Assembly (NCBI GenBank): GCA_037447335.1
Contig: JBBIGV010000011.1
Location: 8,343 to 72,342 of the forward strand
DNA from: JBBIGV01 sp037447335
GTDB lineage: Bacteria > Bacteroidota > Ignavibacteria > Ignavibacteriales > Ignavibacteriaceae
Direction: 5' to 3'
Length of the DNA: 64,000 bases
The position numbers and the translations under genes were made by a program. Below the pieces are notes generated by a model, which worked only from the letters and a program-made list of their open reading frames with translations, did not search any database and was not told the origin of the DNA. Position 1 is the stretch's first letter. Each line of letters begins with the position of its first letter. This document shows positions 52,692 through 61,659 of the stretch, piece by piece.

Positions 52692-54677
52692 TCAGAGCAG
52701 ATTTTTTATTTTTCTCAGCAGTGTATCGAACTCATAAGGTTTCGGCAGAACTGCTGTTATACCAATGGCTTCCAGGTCAAGCTTATCTGTAATTCCCAGG
52801 CTTCCGGATGAAAGTATAAGCGGAATGTTATACTCCAGCTCTCTTATTTTTTTGATACAGTCGATCCCGTTCATTTCCGGCATATTGTAATCTATTATTG
52901 CCAGGTCAACTTTAATTTCTTCAATAAGAACCTTCAGTGCTTCAACACCCGTCCCAACCTTAATTACGTTGTATCCGTTAGATTCAAGCAGTTCGCCTAA
53001 CAGATCTCTTAACATTATTTCATCATCAGCTAATAGAATAATTCTTTCCCCAACAATCTCTTTTTCGGCTGACATTGGTTCGTACGCCGGAAGGAAAACC
53101 GTAAAGGTGGTTCCTTCATCCGGTTTACTCGTTACTTCAATATGACCGTTGTGTGATTTTACAATGTTGTGAGTTACATACAAACCAAGGCCCGACCCCG
53201 AACCGGATGCCCTGTCCTTTGTAGAGAAGTACGGGGAAAATATATTCCTGAGATTTTCTTCTGCGATTCCTGAGCCTGTATCCTGAACGGAAATCGTTAC
53301 ATATGAGCCTTTGTTTAAATACGGGTAATTGATGATCAGCTTATCATCTATAACTAAATTTTTACCGGTTATTTTAAGTTTGCCTGAACCTTCCATTGCT
53401 TCTTTAGCGTTTACGCACAAGTTCAAGAGCACCTGATATATTTCGGTTCCATTACCGAGTATATCAAAAAGTTTTTCATTGGCTTCCAGTTCAAATTTCA
53501 TCCGCGATGGAAATGTTTGTGAAATTACCTTTGATATTTCCATAAGAAGGTAATTTGGTTTAATCAGTTCCTCGCGTTTGGGTGTTGGTTTACCAAAGGT
53601 AAGCACTCCTTGAATCAGGTCTTTTGCTCTTACCGAACAGCTTTCGATATTTTCAAGTAGTCTTGGAATCGGATCTTCATTCGGAACTTTCTTTTTTAAA
53701 AGATTGAGGCTGCCGAAAATATTAGATAAAAGATTACTGAAATCATGTGCCATACCACTTGTAAGCTTACCAATTGTTTCGAGCTTCTGTGCCTGAAGCA
53801 GGCTGCTTTCAAGTGTGTTATTTATTTCCCTGATCCGAATATTTGTAACTGCGAATGATAACAACGTTGTAAATAAGCTAATATCATCATATGCACCGAC
53901 ATTTTTTTCGTTATTTCTGCTGCTAAAAATTATTGCGGCAATCAGTTGATCTTGATTTAAAGCAGGGGCAACAATCAGGGATTCACTTTTAAGCAGTGCT
54001 GATAATCCGAAACCAATATTTGTTTCCTCATTTGTTGTTAACAATATCCGCTTGTTAATTGTTAACCACTTATTTATGAAATTAAAATTCGAAATTATTT
54101 CTTTTTCAAAGGCAGGGAAAGATGGAATTAGCTTTTCCGCGTCCTCAACAAAAATCCGGGTTCTGTTATCTGAATCATAAACAATGGCAATGCCAAATTT
54201 CATATTGAAGGTCCGAACACAGGCTGAGAGAATTTCAGGTACAACATTCTCAATTGAATTTTCATTAAGCAGAACTGAGAATATATGTGTCAGTTCTTTT
54301 TGTAAAGAAGGAATAACCTGATCCGCTTGAAACTTTGTATGAGATTGATCTGTAACGGATGCCGTTTTTTCTGCTTTAATAAGAAAGGCATCTGTCTTAT
54401 TATCCGATGTTAATGGAATTACACTGATCAGAAGTTGTTTGCTTTTAATATTCAGCTTTATTTGATTAAATGATGGCGGTTTTGAGACTATATTGGTTTG
54501 TTCGGTTTCGAATAATGCTGCGGCATTTCTTCCTTTTATCCGCTTTTCATCAATCAGCTTTTTGAAATTATCATTAAACCATAAAATCTTCAGCTCTTTA
54601 TCGGCGATAGCAATAGCTGACCCCACTCCTTCAAGAATTTCTTTAAGAGCATATTTCGAAATAATTTTTTCCAGCAT
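52692..54677 (-). CDS. Hybrid histidine kinase (PAS-GAF-HisKA-HATPase-REC)
   Basis: 661 residues, no membrane helix, so cytoplasmic. PAS-like (about 10-110; L-K-I-L-W-F-N-D-N-F), GAF-like (about 145-295), HisKA with G-M-A-H-D-F-S-N-L-L near residue 312 (NtrB-type H-D-F-N/S), HATPase (about 410-530; G-S-G-S-G-L-G-L) and a C-terminal receiver with I-D-Y-N-M-P. It lies four bases after the sigma-54 activator gene on the minus strand, so it is probably its partner. Confidence 0.92.
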   Translation of the reverse strand: MLEKIISKYALKEILEGVGSAIAIADKELKILWFNDNFKKLIDEKRIKGRNAAALFETEQTNIVSKPPSFNQIKLNIKSKQLLISVIPLTSDNKTDAFLIKAEKTASVTDQSHTKFQADQVIPSLQKELTHIFSVLLNENSIENVVPEILSACVRTFNMKFGIAIVYDSDNRTRIFVEDAEKLIPSFPAFEKEIISNFNFINKWLTINKRILLTTNEETNIGFGLSALLKSESLIVAPALNQDQLIAAIIFSSRNNEKNVGAYDDISLFTTLLSFAVTNIRIREINNTLESSLLQAQKLETIGKLTSGMAHDFSNLLSNIFGSLNLLKKKVPNEDPIPRLLENIESCSVRAKDLIQGVLTFGKPTPKREELIKPNYLLMEISKVISQTFPSRMKFELEANEKLFDILGNGTEIYQVLLNLCVNAKEAMEGSGKLKITGKNLVIDDKLIINYPYLNKGSYVTISVQDTGSGIAEENLRNIFSPYFSTKDRASGSGSGLGLYVTHNIVKSHNGHIEVTSKPDEGTTFTVFLPAYEPMSAEKEIVGERIILLADDEIMLRDLLGELLESNGYNVIKVGTGVEALKVLIEEIKVDLAIIDYNMPEMNGIDCIKKIRELEYNIPLILSSGSLGITDKLDLEAIGITAVLPKPYEFDTLLRKIKNLL

Positions 54678-54681
54678 TATT

Positions 54682-56052
54682 CTAAACTTGCTTTATGCTG
54701 TATTTCTTTATTTTAGTGTACAAAGTTTTGGGGCTTATACCAAGCTGACTTGCAGTTAAGGTTCTATCCCATCGGTTACGCGTGAGAATTCTTTCAATGT
54801 GCCATTTCTCGACATCCTCCATGCTCACAAGTTCATCAATATTTACATTTTTATCTGCATACACATGGTGTTTCGATTGCGCAATATTTATCGGAAGGTT
54901 AAGATCTTCCGGTTTTATACTATCATCTTCAGCAAAGATCAAAGCACGTTCAATAATGTGGTTCAATTCACGAATGTTGCCGGTAAAATTATAGCTCATT
55001 AATGCTTGTTCGGCTTCGGGAGTTAATCTTTTGGGGGACCTGATAGGTGATTTCGTCTCGAGAAAATGATTTGCCAGCAGCAGTATGTCTTCCCTTCTAT
55101 CTCTTAACGGTGGTATTGTAAGAGTAATAACATTTAGCCTGAAAAGAAGATCCTTTCGGAAATTTTTCACATCGGCTTCTTCAAGCAGGTTTCTGTTAGT
55201 TGCACCGATAACCCTCACGTTTGATGTAAGATTAGTTATTCCACCAATTCGTCTGTATTCACCATTCTCAAGAAATCTTAAAAGTTTGGGTTGAAGTGTA
55301 AGGCTAAGTTCACCTATCTCGTCCAGAAAGAGAGTTCCGCCATGAGCTATCTCTACCAATCCCTGCTTGGTGGATTTAGCATCCGTGAATGCGCCTTTTT
55401 CATGCCCGAATAATTCACTTTCGATTAGCTGGTCCGGAAGCGAGGCGCAATTTATAACCACAAACGGCTTATCCTTCCTTGCAGAATGATTATGGATGTA
55501 TTCAGCAAATAATTCTTTCCCTGTCCCGGTTTCACCTTCAATAAGCACATTCGAATCTGAAATAGCAGATTTATTAGCAAGGTTTATTATACGTTGAATT
55601 GCAGGGCTGTTGCCAACTATTCTGTGAGGGTGCTTTTTATTTACCTGGCTGGCAAGAATTGTGGTTTTTACCAATAATTCTTTATGCTCCAGCGCTCTAT
55701 TAATTATCAATAAGAGCGTTTCAAAATCATAGGGCTTTGTAATAAAGTCATATGCTCCAAGCTTAATACAATCAATTGCTTTTCGCATTTCTGATTGAAT
55801 TGATAATATTACAATCTGTATGGAAGAATTATATTCAGAAACAAATTTGAGAACTTCTTCACCCTGAACTTCTTTCATGCCAAGGTCGAGAAGTACAAGA
55901 TCATAATTCTTTCTCTTAATGGCATCAATTGCATCTGCGCCGTCATAAACGGTATCAACGGAAGTGAAGCCTTCTCCGAGTAATTGCTCTTTTAAAAGGT
56001 AACATAGAGTTTCTTCATCGTCACAAACCAGAATTTTAGAATTTTTAGCCAT
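54682..56052 (-). CDS. NtrC-family sigma-54 response regulator
   Basis: 456 residues. Receiver with D56 in L-L-D-L-G-M-K; AAA+ domain with G-E-T-G-T-G-K-E (Walker A, about residue 167) and the sigma-54 contact loop E-K-G-A-F-T-D-A near 215, then L-F-L-D-E-I-G-E; C-terminal Fis-type helix-turn-helix (A-S-Q-L-G-I-S-P-K-T-L-Y). It needs sigma-54 promoters and upstream enhancers; candidates lie in the pilin region. It starts a two-gene operon with the hybrid kinase. Confidence 0.95.
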   Translation of the reverse strand: MAKNSKILVCDDEETLCYLLKEQLLGEGFTSVDTVYDGADAIDAIKRKNYDLVLLDLGMKEVQGEEVLKFVSEYNSSIQIVILSIQSEMRKAIDCIKLGAYDFITKPYDFETLLLIINRALEHKELLVKTTILASQVNKKHPHRIVGNSPAIQRIINLANKSAISDSNVLIEGETGTGKELFAEYIHNHSARKDKPFVVINCASLPDQLIESELFGHEKGAFTDAKSTKQGLVEIAHGGTLFLDEIGELSLTLQPKLLRFLENGEYRRIGGITNLTSNVRVIGATNRNLLEEADVKNFRKDLLFRLNVITLTIPPLRDRREDILLLANHFLETKSPIRSPKRLTPEAEQALMSYNFTGNIRELNHIIERALIFAEDDSIKPEDLNLPINIAQSKHHVYADKNVNIDELVSMEDVEKWHIERILTRNRWDRTLTASQLGISPKTLYTKIKKYSIKQV

Positions 56053-56145
56053 ATCCCTCTCGGAAATTTATGTTCGTTTTAAGCAAATTAACTTATGTTT
56101 GGAATAAAAAATCTAATACTATATATTTCAAGTTCTAAAAAATCA

Positions 56146-56217
56146 GGGCGCGTAGCTCAGGGGTAGAGCATCTGCCTTTTAAGCAGAGGGTCGGTGGTTC
56201 GAGCCCACCCGCGCTCA
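56146..56217 (+). tRNA. tRNA-Lys (anticodon TTT)
   Basis: 72 nucleotides. Acceptor stem GGGCGCG/CGCGCTC, D-arm GCTC...GAGC, anticodon arm TCTGC-CTTTTAA-GCAGA with TTT as anticodon, T-arm with GGTTCGAGCCC core. No encoded CCA. It is alone, in the gap between the activator and the small Cys protein; an ACCCGGTTTT repeat with a T-run follows within 40 bases and may end the transcript. Confidence 0.95.
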
Positions 56218-56221
56218 CTAA

Positions 56222-56572
56222 AACCCGGTTTTACCCGGTTTTTTTTTATTTAGTTTTCATCTTTTATTACTTGAGCCGCTATATAGTCAAATCCTTACTG
56301 ATCCCTGAGTGCGTGCAGAAAAAAATTACTTGTGGTTCAAATCAGTATGAGTTTAAATAAAATGCTTGAATTTATCCGTTTCAATATAAACACAATCTGC
56401 ATATAACAGCAAGCAAGACGACAATCCTTTAATATATCCGAATAACCACTGTAAATTTACGAAATCTTAACGCAATAATAACAGCTTTCGATAAGCATTC
56501 AAGATTGTATTTAAATTTTAAGAATACATCTATATATTGTTTACACAATAATATTCAGTAAATGCGTTTATT
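56222..56572. other. Intergenic region after tRNA-Lys
   Basis: About 350 AT-rich bases with no ORF. It begins with AAAACCCGGTTTTACCCGG and a run of eight T, a likely weak terminator for the tRNA, and ends before the small Cys protein gene. I see no integrase, repeat of the tRNA end or other sign of integration. Confidence 0.4.
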
Positions 56573-56914
56573 ATGGGCGAAATTGTTTTATGGACGATAA
56601 TCCGTACCGTCATTTTAATACCACTGCTCTGGCTGGCACAGCCGTACATTGATATGAAGTTTTGGTGGCTTGTTGCTGCTATGGCTGTCTACGGATTTGT
56701 TATTCACCCTGCTATTGTACGATACAGAGTGTTTGAAGAAAAAAATCAAGATATAATTGAATCAACACTTTGCTCTACCTGTAAGCATTTCGATAAATCG
56801 GCTGTTCTTTGTATGAAATATGACAAACATCCTACAAAAGATTTTTTGCCATGTGAAGGACTTGATTGGGAGCCGAATCTGGATTCAGGTATGAATGCAG
56901 AAAAAACTTTATAG
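56573..56914 (+). CDS. Small membrane protein with Cys-rich tail
   Basis: 113 residues. Two membrane helices (about 5-22 and 28-46) followed by a soluble tail with C-S-T-C-K-H-F near residue 66, C-M-K-Y-D-K-H-P near residue 79 and L-P-C-E-G-L near residue 91. The C-x2-C...C...C spacing suggests zinc binding; similar short C-x2-C-x-H-F-D tails occur in unnamed Bacteroidota proteins. The start is ATG 56573. Function unknown. Confidence 0.6.
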   Translation: MGEIVLWTIIRTVILIPLLWLAQPYIDMKFWWLVAAMAVYGFVIHPAIVRYRVFEEKNQDIIESTLCSTCKHFDKSAVLCMKYDKHPTKDFLPCEGLDWEPNLDSGMNAEKTL

Positions 56915-57034
56915 TAATTATTCGGACCAACTCCGCTCTCAGTGATCCGATGTCCCATTTAATCCAACCTGTGTCACTATTGAATCAGTCAACCAAATGA
57001 TGTTCAATAAATAACTTTAAATAGGAGGAGAATC

Positions 57035-58255
57035 ATGAAAAAGGGATTTTGTTCGGTCTCGATAGGGATTGTGTTAATACTTTTAATGAACTGTTCAGTC
57101 TACACTCAAAGCTGGACAATTCAGAACAGCAACACAACTCAACAACTAAAAGGTATTCATATGGTTAATGAACTTGTCGGTTGGATTTGTGGTGATGGCG
57201 GCGCTTTGCTACATACTACAACCGGGGGTCAGACCTGGACACCTGTTCCGATTATTGCTGCTGATCTTCATAGTGTGGTTTTCAAAGATCAGAATACCGG
57301 AATTGTTGTTGGTGATAACGGTATAATCTTAAGAACTACTAACGCCGGAACTAATTGGAATCAGGTTAACAGCACAACTTCATCTCAATTAAGGGCTGCT
57401 GCAGTGAGCAACGCGGGGATATTCTAGGCAGCAGGCAGAGATGGTGCCATAGTGAAATCAACAGATGATGGCGCTACCTGGACATCTCAAAACAGCGGAA
57501 CAACCGCTCGCTTCAGAGGAATTGCAGCAAGGGGTACCAGCTTTGCCTGGGCAGTTGGCGAAGATGGAATGATCAAACATACTGCAGCCAGTGGCGCTTC
57601 ATGGTTTAACCAGACAAGCGGAACACCGGACGATCTTCATGATATTCAATTTCTGTCAGATTCTGAAGGCTTTTCCGGCGGCAGCGGATCTAAAATTATC
57701 TATACTAATAATGCTGGTAGTGTCTGGTCTGACAGATCAACCGGGATTATTACGGGTATAAACGGAATTTTCTTCCTTAATACTAATTCAGGATATGCAG
57801 TCAGTGATAATGGTCTGATATACGTAACTAACAATGGCGGCGTGAATTGGTTAACCCAACCAAGTAATACAACACAAACTTTAAATGAAATCTTTTTTGT
57901 CAGTGAAAATAAAGGCTGGGCTGTTGGTGATTTTGGAACCATTGTTCACTTCAGTGCATCTGCTACCAGCATTGATAATCAGTTATTATTGAATTAGTTT
58001 TCACTTGAACAAAATTTCCCTAATCCATTTAATCCGGTTACCGCTATCAGTTTTTACATTCCTGAAAATTATTTTGTTACTCTGAAAGTGTATAATGTAG
58101 TTGGCAGAGAAGTAGCTCTGTTGATAAACGATAATCTCCCCTCCGGCAGGTACAGTTATAATTTTAGTGCAGATAATTTAGCATCAGGAATTTACTTTTA
58201 TGAGCTTTCTGCGGGTAACTTCAGACAGGTAAAAAAAATGATACTAACTAAATAA
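57035..58255 (+). pseudogene. YCF48/BNR-repeat secreted protein with T9SS domain, two amber stops
   Basis: Read through, about 405 residues: signal peptide, then a series of BNR/YCF48-like beta-propeller repeats (W-x-C-G-D-G-G-A-L-L, G-I-V-V-G-D-N-G-I-I-L, A-V-G-E-D-G, A-V-S-D-N-G, W-A-V-G-D-F-G), then a T9SS sorting domain F-S-L-E-Q-N-F-P-N-P-F-N-P ending at TAA 58253. TAG at 57425-57427 stands where the repeat pattern expects Trp (I-F-stop-A-A-G-R-D-G) and a second TAG at 57995-57997 separates propeller from sorting domain (expected Glu). Frame is unchanged at both. As written the product would be a short fragment without export domain. Confidence 0.85.
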
Positions 58256-58277
58256 ACAAAAAACAGAGAGGTTATAG

Positions 58278-59075
58278 ATGTCCAAAAAAAACAGAACTGC
58301 AATAAACAGCCTGATACTTTTAGCAGTGGCGCTTGCTTTTGTAACTTTTGCATTCAGGGACGGAGTTACCGGAAAAACTTTTAAAAATGGTAACGGTTGT
58401 GATTGTCACGGAGCTGCACCATTTGCAAATGTAACCGTTTCTATCACAGGTCCCGATGAACTTACCATAGCTGAAACAGCAACATACACTTTAGTTATTT
58501 CAGGTGGACCGCTGCTTGCGGGCGGCACTAACATTGCTGCCTCTGCAGGTATACTCAATACAGTATCCGGCGCCGGATTACAAAAAATAGGCGATGAATT
58601 AACACACGTTCAACCAAAGATGCCTCTTGCTAACGAAGTTTCTTTTGAATTCTCTTTTACTGCACCATCTGATACCGGCTCTGTTACGCTTTATGCGAAT
58701 GGAAACAGTGTTAACCTTGATAATTCAAACAGTGGTGACCAATGGAATTTTGCACCAAATAAAACTATTAATGTAGTTTCCACAACTAATGTTGAAGAGC
58801 AGTATCTGCTCACTTCATTTAAGCTAAATCAGAATTACCCTAATCCGTTTAATCCTTCTACTATAATAAGCTTTACGCTTGCTGCTTCTGAAAAAGTAAG
58901 CCTGAGTGTTTATAATATTCTTGGCGACGAAGTTGCAAAACTGGTATATGATGTACTTGGTGAAGGATATCATTCCTTCGACTTCAATGGCAGTGATTTG
59001 GCTTCCGGTGTGTATTTCTACAAACTGTCTGCAGGGAATTTTGTTGATACAAAAAAGATGGTCTTGCTGCAGTAA
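58278..59075 (+). CDS. Choice-of-anchor V-like secreted protein with T9SS domain and CXCH motif
   Basis: 265 residues. Signal-anchor or signal peptide (about 8-27), N-G-C-D-C-H-G near residue 38, a reelin/choice-of-anchor V-like beta-domain (about 47-165; V-T-V-S-I-T-G-P-D-E-L) and a type A T9SS sorting domain (about 180-265; L-N-Q-N-Y-P-N-P-F-N-P-S-T). The C-D-C-H has one residue between the cysteines, whereas the relatives I know show C-x-x-C-H, the haem attachment motif. Located 23 bases after the broken BNR gene, probably same operon. No enzyme motif. Confidence 0.75.
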   Translation: MSKKNRTAINSLILLAVALAFVTFAFRDGVTGKTFKNGNGCDCHGAAPFANVTVSITGPDELTIAETATYTLVISGGPLLAGGTNIAASAGILNTVSGAGLQKIGDELTHVQPKMPLANEVSFEFSFTAPSDTGSVTLYANGNSVNLDNSNSGDQWNFAPNKTINVVSTTNVEEQYLLTSFKLNQNYPNPFNPSTIISFTLAASEKVSLSVYNILGDEVAKLVYDVLGEGYHSFDFNGSDLASGVYFYKLSAGNFVDTKKMVLLQ

Positions 59076-59162
59076 ATAATACCTCTCTATTATACCGGCT
59101 GCTCTAATTTATTTATCCTGAATATTTGAATTGAGAGCAGCTATTTTCTTAATTTTCCTCCG

Positions 59163-59435
59163 ATGAAATTAAATAAAAAATCTCTGTTCGGTTCAATAAT
59201 AATCATAATAATTTTTAGCTGCACGGGACTTACTTCCGTTTATTTGTCTGCAATTATTATGAATGCCCTTGGGTTTGATAAATGGAGCCTGCCGTATATC
59301 CTTGGATATATTTTTATCATACTGCCCGTGTATCACCTTTTACTGCTGGGCTATGCATTTTTATTTGGCAAATTCAGTTTCTTCTATGATAAAATAATAC
59401 GCGTTATAAATAAGATCCGAAGCATCTTTACTTAA
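59163..59435 (+). CDS. Small two-helix membrane protein (DUF6787-like)
   Basis: 90 residues with two long membrane helices (about 10-35 and 46-68) and a basic C-terminal tail with F-G-K-F-S-F-F-Y-D-K-I-I. The G-x-F-x-F-F-x-x-K ending resembles DUF6787 membrane proteins, but this is tentative. Its stop overlaps the DinB-family gene on the other strand by four bases. Confidence 0.5.
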   Translation: MKLNKKSLFGSIIIIIIFSCTGLTSVYLSAIIMNALGFDKWSLPYILGYIFIILPVYHLLLLGYAFLFGKFSFFYDKIIRVINKIRSIFT

Positions 59436-59899
59436 TCGACCGCAGCGCTTCTCTGATAAACGATATAATCTGTAAGTACCGGATTAAACCCAAGTTCTCT
59501 CATCCTTAAAGCAATCTGCCCGCGATGGTATGAAGAATGATTTATTACATGAGTAAACACATCAGTATAAGAACTTTTAAAACTATCACCTATCGAATTT
59601 TTATAAGCGAATTCTTTATTCCAGAAATACTCATCCGCCGATGAAAGCAATTTTAGCCATTGGTTGGTGTTATTCAGAAATTCCCCGGACAATTTTTCCA
59701 GAGGAAATTGATGCCATGGCCTGATAAGATTATCTCCCCTTCCCGATATTCTATCGTACCAAAGTATCTGCGCAGAAATTATATGATTAAGAATACTTAG
59801 CATTTTCTCGTCTGAAATCTTCCCGGATATTACAGAGTTTAACACTGATTCGTTTGCCCATTGATTATAGTTAAGAAGCGATTTAAAAAAAGTTTTCAT
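59432..59899 (-). CDS. DinB-family four-helix protein
   Basis: 155 residues with the DinB/YfiT metal-binding triad: H-I-I-S-A-Q near residue 38, and H-V-I-N-H-S-S-Y-H-R-G-Q near residues 116-127, followed by the R-M-R-E-L-G end of the family. Some members are thiol-dependent S-transferases (bacillithiol and related) or stress-induced; the substrate of this one is unknown. The AAGGAG before the ATG is strong. Confidence 0.88.
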   Translation of the reverse strand: MKTFFKSLLNYNQWANESVLNSVISGKISDEKMLSILNHIISAQILWYDRISGRGDNLIRPWHQFPLEKLSGEFLNNTNQWLKLLSSADEYFWNKEFAYKNSIGDSFKSSYTDVFTHVINHSSYHRGQIALRMRELGFNPVLTDYIVYQRSAAVD

Positions 59900-59929
59900 A
59901 CGAATCTCCTTGTCATTTAGAATTAGATT

Positions 59930-60715
59930 TTATTTGCTCATAAGTGCTATAATCCTTGTTGGGGCGCCGCTGCCGGCTTTTATCTTCATTGGAAGAGCGA
60001 TTACAGAAAAATCTTTCGCTGGTAATTGATCGAGGTTTGCAACGTTTTCAAATATCGGGATATTATTATTTCCAAGAATAACATGTGTTTCAAACAATTG
60101 CGATTTTCCATAATCAATACTCGGTGTGTCAATTCCGATTGCTTTTATTTTCCTTTCATTAACCAGCCACTCGGCGCCGTGCGGGTGTAAACCGGGAAAG
60201 CTTAATTTATTTACTGCCTCAATGCCTCTCTCGTCCGTTCCCATATACAGTTTTCTGTCAGTCCAGAATTCTCCGAAACCGGTTTTAATCAGCACTATTG
60301 AGCCGGCTGGAATTTCACCGTGTGATTCTTCCCAATCAAGAAAATCTTCAACAACTACTCTGTAGTCACGATGTTCAGCGCATTGCATTGTTACATCAAC
60401 AATAATTGCCTTACCAATCAGATTCTCAAGGGGAATTTCGTCAACACTTTGTCTGCCCTCATAAAAATGGATTGGTGCATCAGTATGTGTGCCTCCGTGT
60501 TCAGCCGTACAGAATTTATTAGCCGCATAGAAAAAACCCTTCTCAGTATGCCCGAATGACTGAACCGTTAGTTTAAATCCTTCTTCCGTGGGCCAGAAAA
60601 TCGTATTCTCATCAAAATCATATGTAAGATCAATAAACTTATATCCTTCAAATTGTGAAAAGCCAACAGGCTGTATAAGCCCGGCGATTAAAATTGCCAG
60701 ATATATCTTTTTCAT
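59930..60715 (-). CDS. Exported cyclase-family (kynurenine-formamidase-like) hydrolase
   Basis: 261 residues from M-K-K-I-Y; the frame extends 16 codons upstream but the good AGGAGAAGG favours this ATG. A signal peptide (about 1-19) precedes the cyclase domain: F-I-D-L-T-Y-D-F, then the metal site H-G-G-T-H-T-D-A-P-I-H-F near residue 73. Relatives hydrolyse N-formylkynurenine or other amides. Secretion is unusual for a formamidase, so the natural substrate is open. Confidence 0.83.
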   Translation of the reverse strand: MKKIYLAILIAGLIQPVGFSQFEGYKFIDLTYDFDENTIFWPTEEGFKLTVQSFGHTEKGFFYAANKFCTAEHGGTHTDAPIHFYEGRQSVDEIPLENLIGKAIIVDVTMQCAEHRDYRVVVEDFLDWEESHGEIPAGSIVLIKTGFGEFWTDRKLYMGTDERGIEAVNKLSFPGLHPHGAEWLVNERKIKAIGIDTPSIDYGKSQLFETHVILGNNNIPIFENVANLDQLPAKDFSVIALPMKIKAGSGAPTRIIALMSK

Positions 60716-60905
60716 TTCCTTCTCCTGAATTTTTGATGAATAAAATATAATTTCCACCTTCAAATAGCTATAGTTTCTTTTTCAACACCGTAATATCACT
60801 TGATTCGGTTTTCATATTTGTTTATGTTCGAATGCACTAACGTTCACCTTTTAGAACTCATCGCATTGCAGCGAAATTTCACACCGATATCTGACGAGGT
60901 AGAAA

Positions 60906-61631
60906 ATGAAAATAATGTTCCCGTTACTAATACTGTGCCTTATAACTTATAACATTCAGGCTCAGGAAATTGAGGCAAAGCTTGGGGGCGCCACTATAAA
61001 TCAGGGTTTCAGCGTTAAGGACAACCTGAACAACTCTCTTTTGCGTGTAAGGGGTGACGGCAACGTTGGCATTGGTCTTACCTCACCAATAGCAAAGATG
61101 CACATTCTTTCAGCAAGCACAGGGCTGTTGGTGCAAACCAATCATACTACCGATTACGCATATGGAATTTTATCCCGCGTTAATCGCGATCTTGCAAAAG
61201 GATTCGGCATTCAGAACAGTGGCATCGAAAATGTCTCGATGTACGGCAATGGAAATGTTTTTATGAAAGGCAATGTTGGAATAGGAACTGCTATCCCAAC
61301 CGATTCAAGGCTTGCTGTTGATGGAATAATAAAATCCAAAGAAGTGCTGGTTACACTAAATAACTGGCCCGATTTTGTTTTTTATGATAACTATAGCCTG
61401 CTTCCACTTGCGGAGCTTGAAGGCTTTGTTAAAGATAAAAAACATCTGCCCGGAATCCCATCCGAACAGGAAGTGATTGATAACGGTTTGATGCTTGGTG
61501 ACATGCAATCAAAACTTCTGTTGAAAATTGAAGAGCTTACTTTATATCTCATAGAACAAAACAAAAAAATCATCAGGCTTGAAAAAGAATTATCCGAGCT
61601 GAAATCGTCTCTCAATACCGAACCACAATAA
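60906..61631 (+). CDS. Tail-fibre/TMF-like secreted protein
   Basis: 241 residues. Signal peptide (1-18), then G-D-G-N-V-G-I-G and G-N-V-G-I-G repeats typical of tail-fibre proteins of Bacteroidota, and a C-terminal part with W-P-D-F-V-F-Y-D-N-Y near residue 157, L-E-G-F-V-K-D-K-K-H-L-P-G-I-P-S near residue 172 and a terminal coiled coil (about 205-238). It is widely found outside phages in this phylum; no phage genes are nearby. Probably a surface fibre. Confidence 0.78.
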   Translation: MKIMFPLLILCLITYNIQAQEIEAKLGGATINQGFSVKDNLNNSLLRVRGDGNVGIGLTSPIAKMHILSASTGLLVQTNHTTDYAYGILSRVNRDLAKGFGIQNSGIENVSMYGNGNVFMKGNVGIGTAIPTDSRLAVDGIIKSKEVLVTLNNWPDFVFYDNYSLLPLAELEGFVKDKKHLPGIPSEQEVIDNGLMLGDMQSKLLLKIEELTLYLIEQNKKIIRLEKELSELKSSLNTEPQ

Positions 61632-61659
61632 GCAATACTCATTTACAGCCGGAATAGAA

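Noticed and set aside
56146..56217. tRNA-Lys as an integration site for a mobile element
   Set aside because: No integrase, no repeat of the tRNA 3' end and no mobile genes on either side.
141..58255. Programmed frameshifting or genome-wide stop recoding as the reason for the breaks
   Set aside because: No slippery site plus structure at the indels, three different stop codons involved, and essential genes contain none.
60906..61631. Prophage, suggested by the tail-fibre-like protein
   Set aside because: No capsid, terminase, integrase or lysis genes nearby; this family is common as a surface protein in Bacteroidota.
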